64,000 nt of DNA from positions 620,001-684,000 of the forward strand of contig NZ_VSMB01000001.1 of NCBI RefSeq assembly GCF_009805705.1, in the 5' to 3' direction. Source of the stretch: Ruania rhizosphaerae (GTDB lineage: Bacteria; Actinomycetota; Actinomycetes; Actinomycetales; Beutenbergiaceae). The notes under the pieces were generated by a model. It did no database searches. It worked only from the letters and a program-made list of their open reading frames with translations, and had not been told where the DNA came from. The position numbers and the translations under genes are program-made. Every line of letters starts with the position of its first letter. The stretch's first letter is position 1. Positions 17,855-26,354 of the stretch are shown here, piece after piece.

Positions 17855-18478
17855 ATGCGAACCCGATGGATGGCCACCGCGGCCCTGGCCGGACTCTTGC
17901 TCACGAGCTGTGCCGGGACCGACGAGAACACGTCCGCCGATGACGAGGATGGAATGACGCCGGACGAGATGATGACCGAACCGGAGGAGACGTCCTCCGA
18001 CATGGCCGGCGAGGAGACGCCGTCGGGGGAGACGGAGGGGACGCCGTCGGAAGACATGGCCGGCGAAGCCGAACCGATGGACGTGCCGGAGACGCTCGCA
18101 TTCACCGCCACCACCCTCGACGGCGAACCCTTCGACGGGGCCACGCTGGCGGGAGCACCCGCGGTCCTGTGGTTCTGGGCACCATGGTGCCCCACCTGCC
18201 GGGCACAGATCCCGAACATGACCAGCCTCGGCGAGCAGTACGCAGGGGAGGTGAACGTCGTCGGGGTCGGCGGACTCGACACCACGGAGGCGATCGCCGA
18301 TCTCGCCGGCGACATCCCCGACGTCCAGCACCTCGTGGACGATGACGGCGAGGTGTGGTCCCACTTCGGCATCACCTACCAGAGCACGTACGTGGTGCTC
18401 GATTCCCACGGTGAGATCGTGGACGAGGGCGCCCTCTCCGACGAGGAGTTGAACGCGGCCGTCGCCGAGCTGACATGA
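17855..18478 (+). CDS. TlpA/redoxin-type thiol-disulfide lipoprotein
   Basis: A 207-residue exported lipoprotein. The signal ends in the lipobox LTSC (Cys19), followed by an acidic Met/Glu/Asp/Thr-rich linker (about 20-80). A thioredoxin-fold domain follows, with WFWAPWCPTCRAQIP holding the CxxC active site at about residues 113-116. It probably transfers electrons to exported proteins, fed by the CcdA-like membrane protein that starts at its stop codon (ATGA). The long Met-rich acidic linker is unusual. Confidence 0.9.
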   Translation: MRTRWMATAALAGLLLTSCAGTDENTSADDEDGMTPDEMMTEPEETSSDMAGEETPSGETEGTPSEDMAGEAEPMDVPETLAFTATTLDGEPFDGATLAGAPAVLWFWAPWCPTCRAQIPNMTSLGEQYAGEVNVVGVGGLDTTEAIADLAGDIPDVQHLVDDDGEVWSHFGITYQSTYVVLDSHGEIVDEGALSDEELNAAVAELT

Positions 18479-19332
18479 TCGACTCCTCGGCTGCCGCCCT
18501 CGCCCTCGGCGCGGGCCTGGTCGCGGCCGTCAACCCGTGCGGTTTCGCCCTGCTGCCGGCCTATCTCAGCTTGTTCGTCATCAAGGACGCCCCACCCACC
18601 CGGCGCGGCGCGGTCCTACGGGCGCTGCGCGCGAGCCTGGCCCTGACGATCGGCTTCTCGGCCGTGTTCGTGACGTTCGGCCTCGTGGTCGCTCCGGTCG
18701 CGGCCGGCGTCCAGGCCTACCTGCCGGTGTTCACGGCTGGGCTCGGTCTTGCGCTGCTCGGCGTGGGCGTGTGGGTGGCGCTCGGGCGGAGCCTTCCCAG
18801 CATCCGCCTGCCACGGCGGAAAGGACCCGTGAAGCCTGTCACCGCCACTTGGCGCTCGATGATCGGATTCGGCGCCTCGTACGCGGTGGCCTCGATCGGC
18901 TGCACCATCGCCCCCTTCCTGGCCGTCGTCGTCACGGCATTCCGTGCCGACTCCGCCGTGAGCGGGATCGTCCTATTCACCCTCTACGCGCTCGGGATGG
19001 GGCTCACGGTTGCGGTGGCCGCGACGGCGACCGCCCTCGCTCGGCGAGGCATCATCGGCGCGATGCGCCGCACCGGTGGAGGGTTGCCACGAATCGCCGG
19101 CGGTGTGCTCGCCCTGGCAGGGGCGTACGTGGCCTGGTACGGCATCTGGGAACTGCGGGTCCTGCACGCCGGCGCAGGGCCGGACCCGATCGTGGAGGCC
19201 GCTGCGTTGGTGCAGCGGTGGCTCGCGGAAGCGGCCGGGGCTCTCGGGGTGGCTGGGCTGGGTGTGGCGCTCGCGGTGCTGCTCGTGCTCGCTCTGATCC
19301 GACGACGGCGCAACGCACCCGCGCGGGACTGA
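18475..19332 (+). CDS. ccdA: CcdA/DsbD-family thiol-disulfide transporter
   Basis: A 285-residue membrane protein with about seven hydrophobic helices and the family Cys residues in AAVNPCGFALLPAYL (Cys22) and VASIGCTIAPF, which pass electrons from cytoplasmic thioredoxin across the membrane. The ATG overlaps the stop of the redoxin gene, so the two form a reducing module. Cytochrome c maturation genes are not adjacent, so the targets may be other exported thiol proteins. Confidence 0.9.
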   Translation: MIDSSAAALALGAGLVAAVNPCGFALLPAYLSLFVIKDAPPTRRGAVLRALRASLALTIGFSAVFVTFGLVVAPVAAGVQAYLPVFTAGLGLALLGVGVWVALGRSLPSIRLPRRKGPVKPVTATWRSMIGFGASYAVASIGCTIAPFLAVVVTAFRADSAVSGIVLFTLYALGMGLTVAVAATATALARRGIIGAMRRTGGGLPRIAGGVLALAGAYVAWYGIWELRVLHAGAGPDPIVEAAALVQRWLAEAAGALGVAGLGVALAVLLVLALIRRRRNAPARD

Positions 19333-19645
19333 CTGGCCTTTCGACACTTCGGGTGGCCCCGCATCCTGCACGCGTACCCGTTCGAATCCACTTCCAGCGC
19401 TCGAATCCACCTACGGGTAGCCGGACCGGGATTCGAATGCTGCAGCGAGAGGTGCCGGCGTGCCGGTGGAGCGTGGCCATTCCCCGACGGCGGAGCGTGG
19501 CGTCACGTTCACGGACGTTTGCCTTCGCGTCGACCACTGTTCACCTCCCGGTGGGCAATCCGTCCACGATGCCTCACTAGCGTGGCCGTGACGTCCAGAG
19601 GGGCGCTCTCCCACCCCCGCAAGCCCACCCGAAAGGCACCGGCCC
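19333..19645. other. Intergenic region upstream of the phosphonate operon
   Basis: No gene is seen. GTTCACG (19507-19513), GTTTGCC (19517-19523) and GTTCACC (19539-19545) resemble PhoP half-sites of actinobacteria, but the spacing is not the clean 11 bases of a classical box. Repeated TCGAATCCAC motifs occur at about 19382-19415. The region must carry the phnD promoter. Confidence 0.4.
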
Positions 19646-20722
19646 ATGCGCCAGAACATGCGACAGACCCCGCGTCGTCTCTCCCACAAGACCACGCTCG
19701 TGACCGCGCTCGCCGCGACGACGGCCCTTGCCCTCGCAGGCTGCGGCGCCGAAGCATCCGGTTCCGATTCCGACGGCGGCAGCGACTCCGCCGGGACCAC
19801 CGACTCGGACGCGACCGAGTGGCCGGAAGAGATCACCATCTCCCTCGTCCCCTCCGTCGAGGGTGAAGACCTGGCCGAGGCGCTCGACCCGCTCACCACC
19901 TACCTTTCCGACGGCCTCGGCATCACGGTCGAGGGCGTGGTCGCGACCGACTACGCCGCCACCGTGGAAGCGCTCGGCGCCGACCAGGCGCAGGTGCTCA
20001 TCACCGACGCCGGCTCCCTCTACAACGCGATGGAGCAGTACGACGCCGAGCTGATCCTGCGTGACGTGCGTTTCGGGGCCACCTCCTACGCCTCGATCGC
20101 GATGACCAATGACCCCGGCACGTACTGCGCCGACGAGGTGGTCACCGCGACCTACGGCGCGACGGGAGACGAGCTCTCCTACTGCAACGGCACCGAGGCC
20201 GGTCCGGACGCCACCGGTCAGGGCCCCGCGGGCCTCGACACGCTCGGGAGCATCGCCGAGGGCACCCCGGTCGCGCTGCAGGCGGCCACCTCCCCGGCCG
20301 GGTACCAGTACCCGGTAGTGGCGATGCGTGAGCAGGGCATCGACACCGACGCCGGCATCCAGCAGATCCCGGTCGAGGGCAACAACAACGCCGTGCTCGC
20401 CGTAGCGAATGGTGACGCCGAGGTCGGCTTCGCCTACTGGGATGCCCGCTCCACGGTGACCGAGGAGGTCCCCACGGTCGGTGAGGACGTCGTGGTGTTC
20501 GCCTACACCGAGATGATCCCCAACGGCGGCGTCGCCGTCGCCCCGAGCCTGCCGGAGGACCTGGTGGCCGAGCTCACCACCCTCATGGACGACTACGCCG
20601 ACTCCTCCGAGGAGGCCGCCACGGTCATGTTCGACCTGGTCGGACTCTCGGACTGGAGCGCCGACACCGCCGAGGACGAGATCACCCGCTACGGCGAGAT
20701 CCTCGCTGAGTTTAGCCAGTGA
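19646..20722 (+). CDS. phnD: Phosphonate-type ABC transporter substrate-binding lipoprotein
   Basis: A 358-residue exported lipoprotein with lipobox LAGC (Cys33) and an acidic Ser/Asp linker. The body matches the PhnD/PtxB family ([33 protein letters not shown] at the start, later [14 protein letters not shown] and [25 protein letters not shown]). It binds phosphonate, phosphite or a related oxyanion outside the membrane. A conserved GxxC pair (TYCADEV and LSYCNGT) may form a disulfide. It is the first gene of an operon with phnC and two phnE genes. The exact ligand is unresolved. Confidence 0.9.
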   Translation: MRQNMRQTPRRLSHKTTLVTALAATTALALAGCGAEASGSDSDGGSDSAGTTDSDATEWPEEITISLVPSVEGEDLAEALDPLTTYLSDGLGITVEGVVATDYAATVEALGADQAQVLITDAGSLYNAMEQYDAELILRDVRFGATSYASIAMTNDPGTYCADEVVTATYGATGDELSYCNGTEAGPDATGQGPAGLDTLGSIAEGTPVALQAATSPAGYQYPVVAMREQGIDTDAGIQQIPVEGNNNAVLAVANGDAEVGFAYWDARSTVTEEVPTVGEDVVVFAYTEMIPNGGVAVAPSLPEDLVAELTTLMDDYADSSEEAATVMFDLVGLSDWSADTAEDEITRYGEILAEFSQ

Positions 20723-20795
20723 GCCCAGTTCAGCCAGTGAGCCCAGTTCAGTCAGTGAACGCAGCTCATCCAGTGACGGAGCCCAGCCAGTGACG
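20714..20795 (+). repeat. 18-bp tandem repeat across the phnD stop and phnC start
   Basis: Units AGCCAGTGAGCCCAGTTC at 20714-20731 and 20732-20749 are identical. Degenerate copies start at 20750 and 20768, and a last partial copy starts at 20785. Four TGA stops in the phnD frame (20720, 20738, 20756, 20774) recur once per unit, and the final CAGTGA supplies the GTG of phnC at 20790. The fourth unit is 17 bp. Confidence 0.85.
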
Positions 20796-21611
20796 ATCCA
20801 GTCCACGACCGGGGGCGCGGCGGCCGAGACCGCCGCGCCCTGGGCCCTCTCGCTCACCGACGTCTCGGTCACCTACCCGAATGGGACCCGGGCGCTGAAG
20901 AACGTGTCGGTGCACATCGAGCCCGGTGAGATCGTCTCGATCGTGGGCCTGTCGGGCTCGGGGAAGTCGACGCTCATCCGCACGATCAACGGCCTGGTTC
21001 CGGTCACCTCGGGCTGGGTCACCGCCGGCGGTCACGACGTCACGCGTGCTCGGGGGCGGGCCCTGCGCGAGCTGCGCGGCCACGTCGGCATGATCTTCCA
21101 GGGCTTCAACCTGGCCGACCGGGTCAGCGTGCTCGACAACGTGCTCGTGGGCCGGTTCGCGCACACCCCCACCATTCGCACCGTGCTCGGCCTGAACCGC
21201 GCCGCCGACCGCGAACTGGCGCTGCGCGCACTGGACTCGGTGGGCATGCTCGAGAAGGTCTGGACCCGCGCGGGTGCTCTCTCCGGTGGTCAGAAGCAGC
21301 GCGTCGCGATCGCGCGTGCGCTCTCGCAGGAGCCGTCGGTGATGCTGGCCGATGAACCCGTGGCGAGCCTCGACCCGCCGACCGCGCACGCCGTCATGAA
21401 CGATCTGGCCCGCACCAGCAGCGAACGCGGCCTGACGGTGCTGATCAACATTCACCTGATGGACCTGGCGCGCCAGTACACCCAGCGCATGATCGGCCTG
21501 CGTGACGGGGAGCTGGTCTACGACGGCCCGGCGGCTGAGGCCACCGACGCCGACTTCGAGCAGATCTACGGTCGCCCGATCCAGGGCCGGGACCGCCTGG
21601 GGAGCGTGTGA
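20790..21611 (+). CDS. phnC: Phosphonate-type ABC transporter ATP-binding protein
   Basis: A 273-residue ATPase with Walker [10 protein letters not shown] (53-61), a Q-loop in [13 protein letters not shown], the signature [15 protein letters not shown] and Walker [13 protein letters not shown]. It powers uptake with PhnD and the two PhnE proteins. The GTG start lies inside the last copy of the tandem repeat; no separate Shine-Dalgarno is obvious. It shares one base with the next gene (TGATG at 21609-21613). Confidence 0.93.
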   Translation: MTIQSTTGGAAAETAAPWALSLTDVSVTYPNGTRALKNVSVHIEPGEIVSIVGLSGSGKSTLIRTINGLVPVTSGWVTAGGHDVTRARGRALRELRGHVGMIFQGFNLADRVSVLDNVLVGRFAHTPTIRTVLGLNRAADRELALRALDSVGMLEKVWTRAGALSGGQKQRVAIARALSQEPSVMLADEPVASLDPPTAHAVMNDLARTSSERGLTVLINIHLMDLARQYTQRMIGLRDGELVYDGPAAEATDADFEQIYGRPIQGRDRLGSV

Positions 21612-22456
21612 TGCCTCCGACGGCGTCCCCTCCCGGTGCGGCCGCCTCACCTGAGGCTGTCCTTGAGCGGAGTCTCCCACCTCGCCCGCGCCATGCCGGG
21701 CGTAGAGCGGCAGTGGTGGTGGCCCTGTGCGCCTTCACCGCTCTCACCTGCTGGCCCGCGATCGGCGGTGTGGAGATCGACCTGGCCGGGCTGGTGCGGA
21801 ACTGGTCCAACGGGGCGGACAAGATCGCTCAGCTGCTGCGACCGGACCTGACGTTCCTGCCGCGCACCGTGGCCCCGATGTTGGAGACTCTCGCGATGGC
21901 CGTGGCGGGGGCGGCGTTCGCGGCGATCATCTCCATCCCGCTCACCCTTGCCGCCGCCCGGCCCAGCAACCCGAACCCCCTCACGCGCCAGCTGGTGCGC
22001 TTCTGCATCAACGTCAACCGGGCCGTCCCGGACCTCGTCTTCGCCACGGTGCTCGTCGCAATGGTGGGAGTCGGGACCCTGCCCGGCTTCCTCACCCTCT
22101 TCCTGTTCGACCTCGGCGTCGTGGTCAAGCTGGTTTCCGAGGCGGTCGACTCCGCCGACCATCCCTACCTGGAGGCAGGTACCGCCGCGGGCGGCACGCA
22201 GGCGCAGATCAACCGCGCGACGGTGCTGCCACAGTCCTGGCCGTTGTTCGCGAACCAGTGGCTCTACTCCCTGGAGCTGAACGTGCGCATCTCGGCGATC
22301 CTCGGGATCGTCGGTGCCGGCGGGATCGGCCGGCTGCTGGATGAACGCCGCGGTTTCTTCGCCTACGACGACGTTTCGGTGATCATCCTGGAGATCCTCG
22401 TGGTGGTCGTGGTCATCGAAGTCATCTCGAACGCGCTGCGCAGGAGACTGCGATGA
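21611..22456 (+). CDS. phnE: Phosphonate-type ABC transporter permease (first)
   Basis: A 281-residue permease with about five or six membrane helices and the cytoplasmic EAA-like loop (LEAGTAAGGTQAQINRATVLPQSWP) that contacts the ATPase. It starts with the ATG overlapping the phnC stop; a GTG three bases earlier is also possible. It pairs with the second permease as a heterodimer, the usual design where two phnE genes are present. Confidence 0.91.
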   Translation: MPPTASPPGAAASPEAVLERSLPPRPRHAGRRAAVVVALCAFTALTCWPAIGGVEIDLAGLVRNWSNGADKIAQLLRPDLTFLPRTVAPMLETLAMAVAGAAFAAIISIPLTLAAARPSNPNPLTRQLVRFCINVNRAVPDLVFATVLVAMVGVGTLPGFLTLFLFDLGVVVKLVSEAVDSADHPYLEAGTAAGGTQAQINRATVLPQSWPLFANQWLYSLELNVRISAILGIVGAGGIGRLLDERRGFFAYDDVSVIILEILVVVVVIEVISNALRRRLR

Positions 22457-23379
22457 GCCGGCGCGAGGTGGCGCAGCGCCACGGTGAGGTGGCGCCGGGC
22501 CCAGACGAGCCCGTACCCAGCCCCGGTGCCGTGGAGCAGACCACGGTAACGTCCACACCGGCAAGCACCCCGGCCCTCCCGCCCAAACCCTCTCGCGTGA
22601 CGGCGACGCTTGCCGCCGTGGCGACGGGCGCCGTCGTGCTGGCTGCGACAGCCGGGCTGAACATCAGCTGGACCGAACTCGGCGACGTCCCCGGGCGGGT
22701 GGTGGAGTACCTACTCCTGATGTTCGCCGACCCGAACTGGGAGAAGCTGCCCCGGGCGCTGTTCGAGACCTGGCGCTCGATCTCGATGGCGTGGCTCGGG
22801 GCGATCGGCTGCGTCGTCGTCTCGATCCCGTTGGGGATGCTGGCCGCGAGCGGGATGGGCCCGGCGTGGCTGCGCGTGGGGTTGCGCGCGATCTTCGCCG
22901 TCATCCGGGCCGTGCCTGAGGTGATCATCGCCCTGGTGCTGCTGACCGTCACCGGTCTGACGCCGTTCACCGGTGCCCTGGCGCTCGGCATCGCCGGTAT
23001 CGGGACGCAGTCCAAGTGGGTGTACGAGGCGGTCGAGTCGGCCCCGACCGGAGCCACCGAGGCCGTGCGCGCCGCTGGGGGATCCACCGCTGAGATCGCG
23101 CGCTGGGCGATCTGGCCCGCGGTCGCGCCCGTGCTGATGTCGTTCGCCCTGTACCGGTGCGAGATCAACATCCGCACCTCGGCCGTGCTCGGACTGGTCG
23201 GTGCCGGAGGGATCGGTTCGATGCTGTCGAACTACACCAACTACCGCGAGTGGGACACGGTGGGCATGTTGCTCATCGTGGTCGTGGTGATCACCATGGT
23301 CTTCGACCTGATCTCCGGGTCGATCCGCCGGCGCATCATGGAGGGAGCGCGTGTCCGTGACGTGGACAGGACCCGCTGA
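22453..23379 (+). CDS. phnE: Phosphonate-type ABC transporter permease (second)
   Basis: A 308-residue permease with an extended hydrophilic N-terminus (about 45 residues) before the membrane helices. The EAA-like loop (AVRAAGGSTAEIARWAIWPAVAP) is present. It overlaps the first permease by ATGA and the following regulator by 29 bases. It is paralogous to the upstream permease. Confidence 0.91.
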   Translation: MSRREVAQRHGEVAPGPDEPVPSPGAVEQTTVTSTPASTPALPPKPSRVTATLAAVATGAVVLAATAGLNISWTELGDVPGRVVEYLLLMFADPNWEKLPRALFETWRSISMAWLGAIGCVVVSIPLGMLAASGMGPAWLRVGLRAIFAVIRAVPEVIIALVLLTVTGLTPFTGALALGIAGIGTQSKWVYEAVESAPTGATEAVRAAGGSTAEIARWAIWPAVAPVLMSFALYRCEINIRTSAVLGLVGAGGIGSMLSNYTNYREWDTVGMLLIVVVVITMVFDLISGSIRRRIMEGARVRDVDRTR

Positions 23380-24214
23380 GGCTCCAGTGTCCGCGCGGAT
23401 CGCCGCGCTGGCACCCTCGCTGCAGCCGAGTGAGCGACGAGTGGTCGATGCGATCGCGGCCGACCTGATCGCCGCGGTGGAGTGCACCGCGCAGGAGATC
23501 GCCGACCGGGTCGGGGTGGGCCGGGCGTCGGTGATCCGCACCGCGCAGAGCCTTGGCTACGACGGCTACCCGCAGCTACGGGTAGCGCTGGCACGCGAGG
23601 TCGCACTGGCCCCCGCTGCCGCGACCGCCGACGACTCACCCATCGGCAGCCTGCGCGCCGCGGTCGACCGGTTCGCGCGCACCCTGCCCCACCTGACGGC
23701 GGCCCTCACCCCCGCGGACGTCGAACGGTTCGTCGCGGCTGTCGACGTGGCTCCCCGGGTGGTGCTCGTGGCCGCCGGTCTCTCCGCACCGCTCGGGCTG
23801 AGTATGGCGATGCGGCTCAGTGCCGCCGGCCGCCCGGCCGAGTACCTGCCGGACACGCTCTCCCAGCTGATCGCGGCGCGCAGCCTGGAGCCGGGTTCGG
23901 TGTGCCTGGTGATCTCCGGCTCCGGAGCGAACCAGCCCAGTCTCGACGCGGCCGCCGCCGCACACGAGGCCGGGGCGCAGGTGCTGGTGCTGACCTCGTT
24001 CGCGCGGGCCCCGATCGTCGAGCACGCCGACACGGCGCTGGTGATTCCCGCCGTCAGCGACTCCTTCTCCGATGAGCTGGTGCACACCTCCCGTGCGGCG
24101 CTCGCACTCGTGATCGAGGCACTGGTGGACCAGGTGGTGACCCGGCGCGGGAGCCGGGGGCGGGAAGCGCGTGATGCTGCGCTGCGCCTGATCGGCGGGC
24201 GGTTGCGCGAGTAG
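23351..24214 (+). CDS. RpiR/MurR-family regulator with SIS domain
   Basis: A 287-residue regulator: N-terminal RpiR-type helix-turn-helix (about 12-85, with SERRVVDAIAADLIA and IADRVGVGRASVIRTAQSLGY) and a SIS sugar-phosphate-binding domain (about 110-250, with LVISGSGANQPSLDAA and QVLVLTSFARAPIVEHAD). Such proteins sense phosphosugars. Its GTG start overlaps the second phnE by 29 bases, so it is co-translated with the transporter, unusual for a phosphonate locus and a clue that the imported compound may be sugar-linked or that control is metabolic. Confidence 0.87.
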   Translation: MSVTWTGPAEAPVSARIAALAPSLQPSERRVVDAIAADLIAAVECTAQEIADRVGVGRASVIRTAQSLGYDGYPQLRVALAREVALAPAAATADDSPIGSLRAAVDRFARTLPHLTAALTPADVERFVAAVDVAPRVVLVAAGLSAPLGLSMAMRLSAAGRPAEYLPDTLSQLIAARSLEPGSVCLVISGSGANQPSLDAAAAAHEAGAQVLVLTSFARAPIVEHADTALVIPAVSDSFSDELVHTSRAALALVIEALVDQVVTRRGSRGREARDAALRLIGGRLRE

Positions 24215-24221
24215 TAGCCTA

Positions 24222-24245
24222 CACATGTGGATGTGCAGGTGTATG
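24222..24245. promoter_or_regulatory. Palindromic leader of the VapBC-like pair
   Basis: TACAC at the left and GTGTA at the right bracket an inner CACATGTG palindrome (about 24222-24229). Autoregulation by the antitoxin dimer at such a site is typical, but no footprint can be inferred. Confidence 0.35.
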
Positions 24246-24523
24246 ATGGAGGTGTGGGATCGAAGTTGGAGCGGCGCATGCAGGTGCTGGTCGACGACGA
24301 GCGGTTCCGGCGACTTGAGGCCGAGGCTGCCGCTGCCGGCTCCTCGGTGGCGTCGGTCGTGCGCATGGCGATCGACGAGCACTTCCTGGCGAACCGCGAT
24401 TCCCGAGCGGACGCGGGGCGCCAGCTCATGGCCGAGTTCGGCGATGGTGACGAGGCCACCGAACCGGACTGGGTCGAGTCGAAAACTGCCCTGATGCACG
24501 ATCTGGACGCGAAGCTCCCGTGA
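24227..24523 (+). CDS. Ribbon-helix-helix antitoxin (VapB-like)
   Basis: A protein of up to 98 residues with a ribbon-helix-helix core (KLERRMQVLVDDERFRRLEAEAAAAGSSVASVVRMAIDEHF) and a variable C-terminal tail that would bind the toxin. In-frame GTG codons at 24227, 24233, 24239 and 24254 are all possible starts; 24254 gives the tightest RHH protein (89 residues). Its TGA overlaps the toxin GTG (GTGA). Confidence 0.8.
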   Translation: MDVQVYDGGVGSKLERRMQVLVDDERFRRLEAEAAAAGSSVASVVRMAIDEHFLANRDSRADAGRQLMAEFGDGDEATEPDWVESKTALMHDLDAKLP

Positions 24524-24930
24524 CGCCGTACCTCGTCGATACCGCAGTGTTCGCCTATGCCCTGGGCGCCGCGCATGTTCGACGCGAGGCGTGCCGGGCC
24601 GTCGTGGCGCGCGCGACCGCGGGCGAGTTCGAGTTGCATGCGAGCGTCGAGATGGTCCAGGCGCTGCTGCACCATCGCATGCGCCGGACCGACCGCGCCT
24701 CCGCGCTCCGGCAGGCGCGCGCCGCTGGCGGACTCTGCGTGCTGCACCCATTCGATATGCCCGTTCTCGAGCGAGCGCTGAGCCTCGTGGAGACGACGGC
24801 CCTACGGGGGCGCGATGCCGTCCACGCCGCCACTGCCGACTGTCACGGACTGGATTCCATCATCAGTCCGGATGGCGATTTCGACGGCATCGCCGGCCTG
24901 AGACGCGTGGCACCGGAGCAGGTCGCCTGA
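24520..24930 (+). CDS. PIN-domain ribonuclease toxin (VapC-like)
   Basis: A 136-residue PIN protein. The acidic catalytic residues are in place: Asp7 (YLVDTAVFAYA), Glu44 (ASVEMVQALLHHR), Asp99 (LRGRDAVHAATA) and Asp118/Asp120 near SPDGDFD. VapC toxins cleave tRNA or rRNA. It is coupled to the upstream antitoxin by a 4 bp overlap and converges on the rlmC-like gene. Confidence 0.88.
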   Translation: MTPYLVDTAVFAYALGAAHVRREACRAVVARATAGEFELHASVEMVQALLHHRMRRTDRASALRQARAAGGLCVLHPFDMPVLERALSLVETTALRGRDAVHAATADCHGLDSIISPDGDFDGIAGLRRVAPEQVA

Positions 24931-25039
24931 TCTGCGGAGCCATCAACCACCGACCAAACTTCCAGGCAAGGACATGGGGTGGAACGTGGGTCCATGCGTC
25001 GGAACCTGTGTCGAGCGCCATCACCGCGTTGGCGAGGCC

Positions 25040-26152
25040 TCACCGCTCCAGCAGCACCAGCGTCTCGAAGTGCTCGGTGTGCGGGAACATGTCCAGCACC
25101 CGGGCGCGCACCGGTCGCAGTGACGCCATCGCAGTGAGGTCACGTGCGAGGGAATCCACGTTGCAGCTGGAGTAGAGCACGTGCCGCACCCCAGAGCCTT
25201 CTAGCCACCCGGCGAGATCCGCCCCGATACCGCGACGTGGGGGATTGACCACCACCAGATCAGGCTCCTGTGCAGCGCCAAGCGCGAAGGCGGTCGCATC
25301 ACCGGCCTCGAACCGCACCCCGGTACCGACCCCCGCGGCGCTCGCAGTCGCGGCCGCGACCGCTTCGTGGCTCGACTCGACACCGATCACCTCGACCCCG
25401 GGCCGCGCCAGGTGTAGTGCGAAGCCGCCCACGCCGCAGTACAAGTCCCAGGCCGTGCGGTAGGTGAGCTTCGCTGTCCAGGATGCTGCGAGCGTGTACA
25501 GCGCACCGGCCATCTGCGAACTGGTCTGGAAGAAGCCCTGCGGCCGCAGGTACATCTCCGCGTCCCCGACGTGCATCGGCAGTAGCGCCCGCTCGGTGAG
25601 CACGATCTCCTCAGCGCCCTCGAGAACCGCGCTGTGGGTGGGATGCAGGTTCACCGACGCCACGGCCAGGTGCGGCAACCGGTCAGTGAGCCACGGAAGA
25701 TGTTTGCGGATACGGGGCACCGACTCGGTGGACCGCAGCACGAATCGCACCAGCAGCTCACCGGCGGGTGAGGCCGTCACCAGCACGTACTTCAGCTCGC
25801 CGCGGCGGGAGGTCACGTCATAGGGCACCAGACGGGCCGCCGTCATGAACTCCGCCAGCACCGGCAATGCTGCCGCCACCGCCGGCTCGTGCAGCGGGCA
25901 GTCCCGCAGATCCTGCACGGACCCGCCGGCACCGAGGATTCCGAGCCGCGGCTCGTCGACAGATCCGCCCGCGACCATCTTGGCCTTGTTCCGGAAGCCG
26001 CTCTCGGCCGAGGCGAGCGGGTCGTCCCACGCAGGGCCCTCGCCCACTGCAGCGCGAGCCCGTTCGTGCTTCGCCGCGAGCTGGGCGTCGTACGGCGTCT
26101 CGATCAGCGTGCAGGAGCGGCATCGCCCGGCGTCGTAGTAGTCGCACTGCAC
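25040..26152 (-). CDS. rlmC: 23S rRNA (uracil-5-)-methyltransferase RlmC/TrmA family
   Basis: A 370-residue SAM-dependent methyltransferase. The N-terminus CDYYDAGRCRSC plus a later CPLH supplies the four Cys of the [4Fe-4S] cluster in RumA-type enzymes. The Rossmann part has DLYCGVGGFALHLA and VVNPPRRGI, and the catalytic Cys is in YSSCNVDSLARDL. The length fits RlmC (m5U747) better than the longer RlmD. I start at the GTG at 26152; the frame remains open 90 codons upstream, through a tandem repeat that looks non-coding. There is no clear Shine-Dalgarno. Confidence 0.86.
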   Translation of the reverse strand: MQCDYYDAGRCRSCTLIETPYDAQLAAKHERARAAVGEGPAWDDPLASAESGFRNKAKMVAGGSVDEPRLGILGAGGSVQDLRDCPLHEPAVAAALPVLAEFMTAARLVPYDVTSRRGELKYVLVTASPAGELLVRFVLRSTESVPRIRKHLPWLTDRLPHLAVASVNLHPTHSAVLEGAEEIVLTERALLPMHVGDAEMYLRPQGFFQTSSQMAGALYTLAASWTAKLTYRTAWDLYCGVGGFALHLARPGVEVIGVESSHEAVAAATASAAGVGTGVRFEAGDATAFALGAAQEPDLVVVNPPRRGIGADLAGWLEGSGVRHVLYSSCNVDSLARDLTAMASLRPVRARVLDMFPHTEHFETLVLLER

Positions 26153-26222
26153 ATGAGTGAGGGTACGCGCGCCGGTCGCGTGGCGGTGTGTGAGCGCGAG
26201 CATCGCCAGATGGCGCGGCACG

Positions 26223-26314
26223 CGCATCAAGGGGGAGGGTTGATGTGCCTCGTCCCGCATCAAGGGGGAGGGCCGATGTGTCTGAGCCCGCACGAAAGGG
26301 AGGGTTGGTGTGGG
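26223..26314 (+). repeat. Three tandem 33-bp units, each resembling a ribosome site plus start
   Basis: Units begin at 26223, 26256 and 26289. The first two share CGCATCAAGGGGGAGGG followed four bases later by ATG; the third has CGCACGAAAGGGAGGG followed by GTG. The first unit also contains ATCAA...TTGAT. They lie in the 202-base divergent gap between rlmC and the first lacI-type gene. Read in frame they would encode an 11-residue repeat beginning MCLVPHQGGGP. Confidence 0.8.
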
Positions 26315-26354
26315 ATGCCCCGGTCGGAGCGGCATGGGCCTACGCTTGTCGCTC

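Noticed and set aside
17693-18409. Upstream extension of the LAETG protein to a start near 18409
   Set aside because: That part is antisense to the redoxin gene; a signal peptide begins properly at 17692.
19375-19440. tRNA-like T-arm sequences (GTTCGAATCC and GATTCGAATG)
   Set aside because: No acceptor or anticodon arms can be folded around them on either strand.
20723-20789. Stop-codon readthrough of phnD into the repeat
   Set aside because: Four successive in-frame TGA codons make readthrough implausible, and the frame does not match phnC because the fourth unit is one base short.
26223-26314. Possible CRISPR array
   Set aside because: The 33 bp units are directly adjacent with no spacers and no cas genes are in the window.
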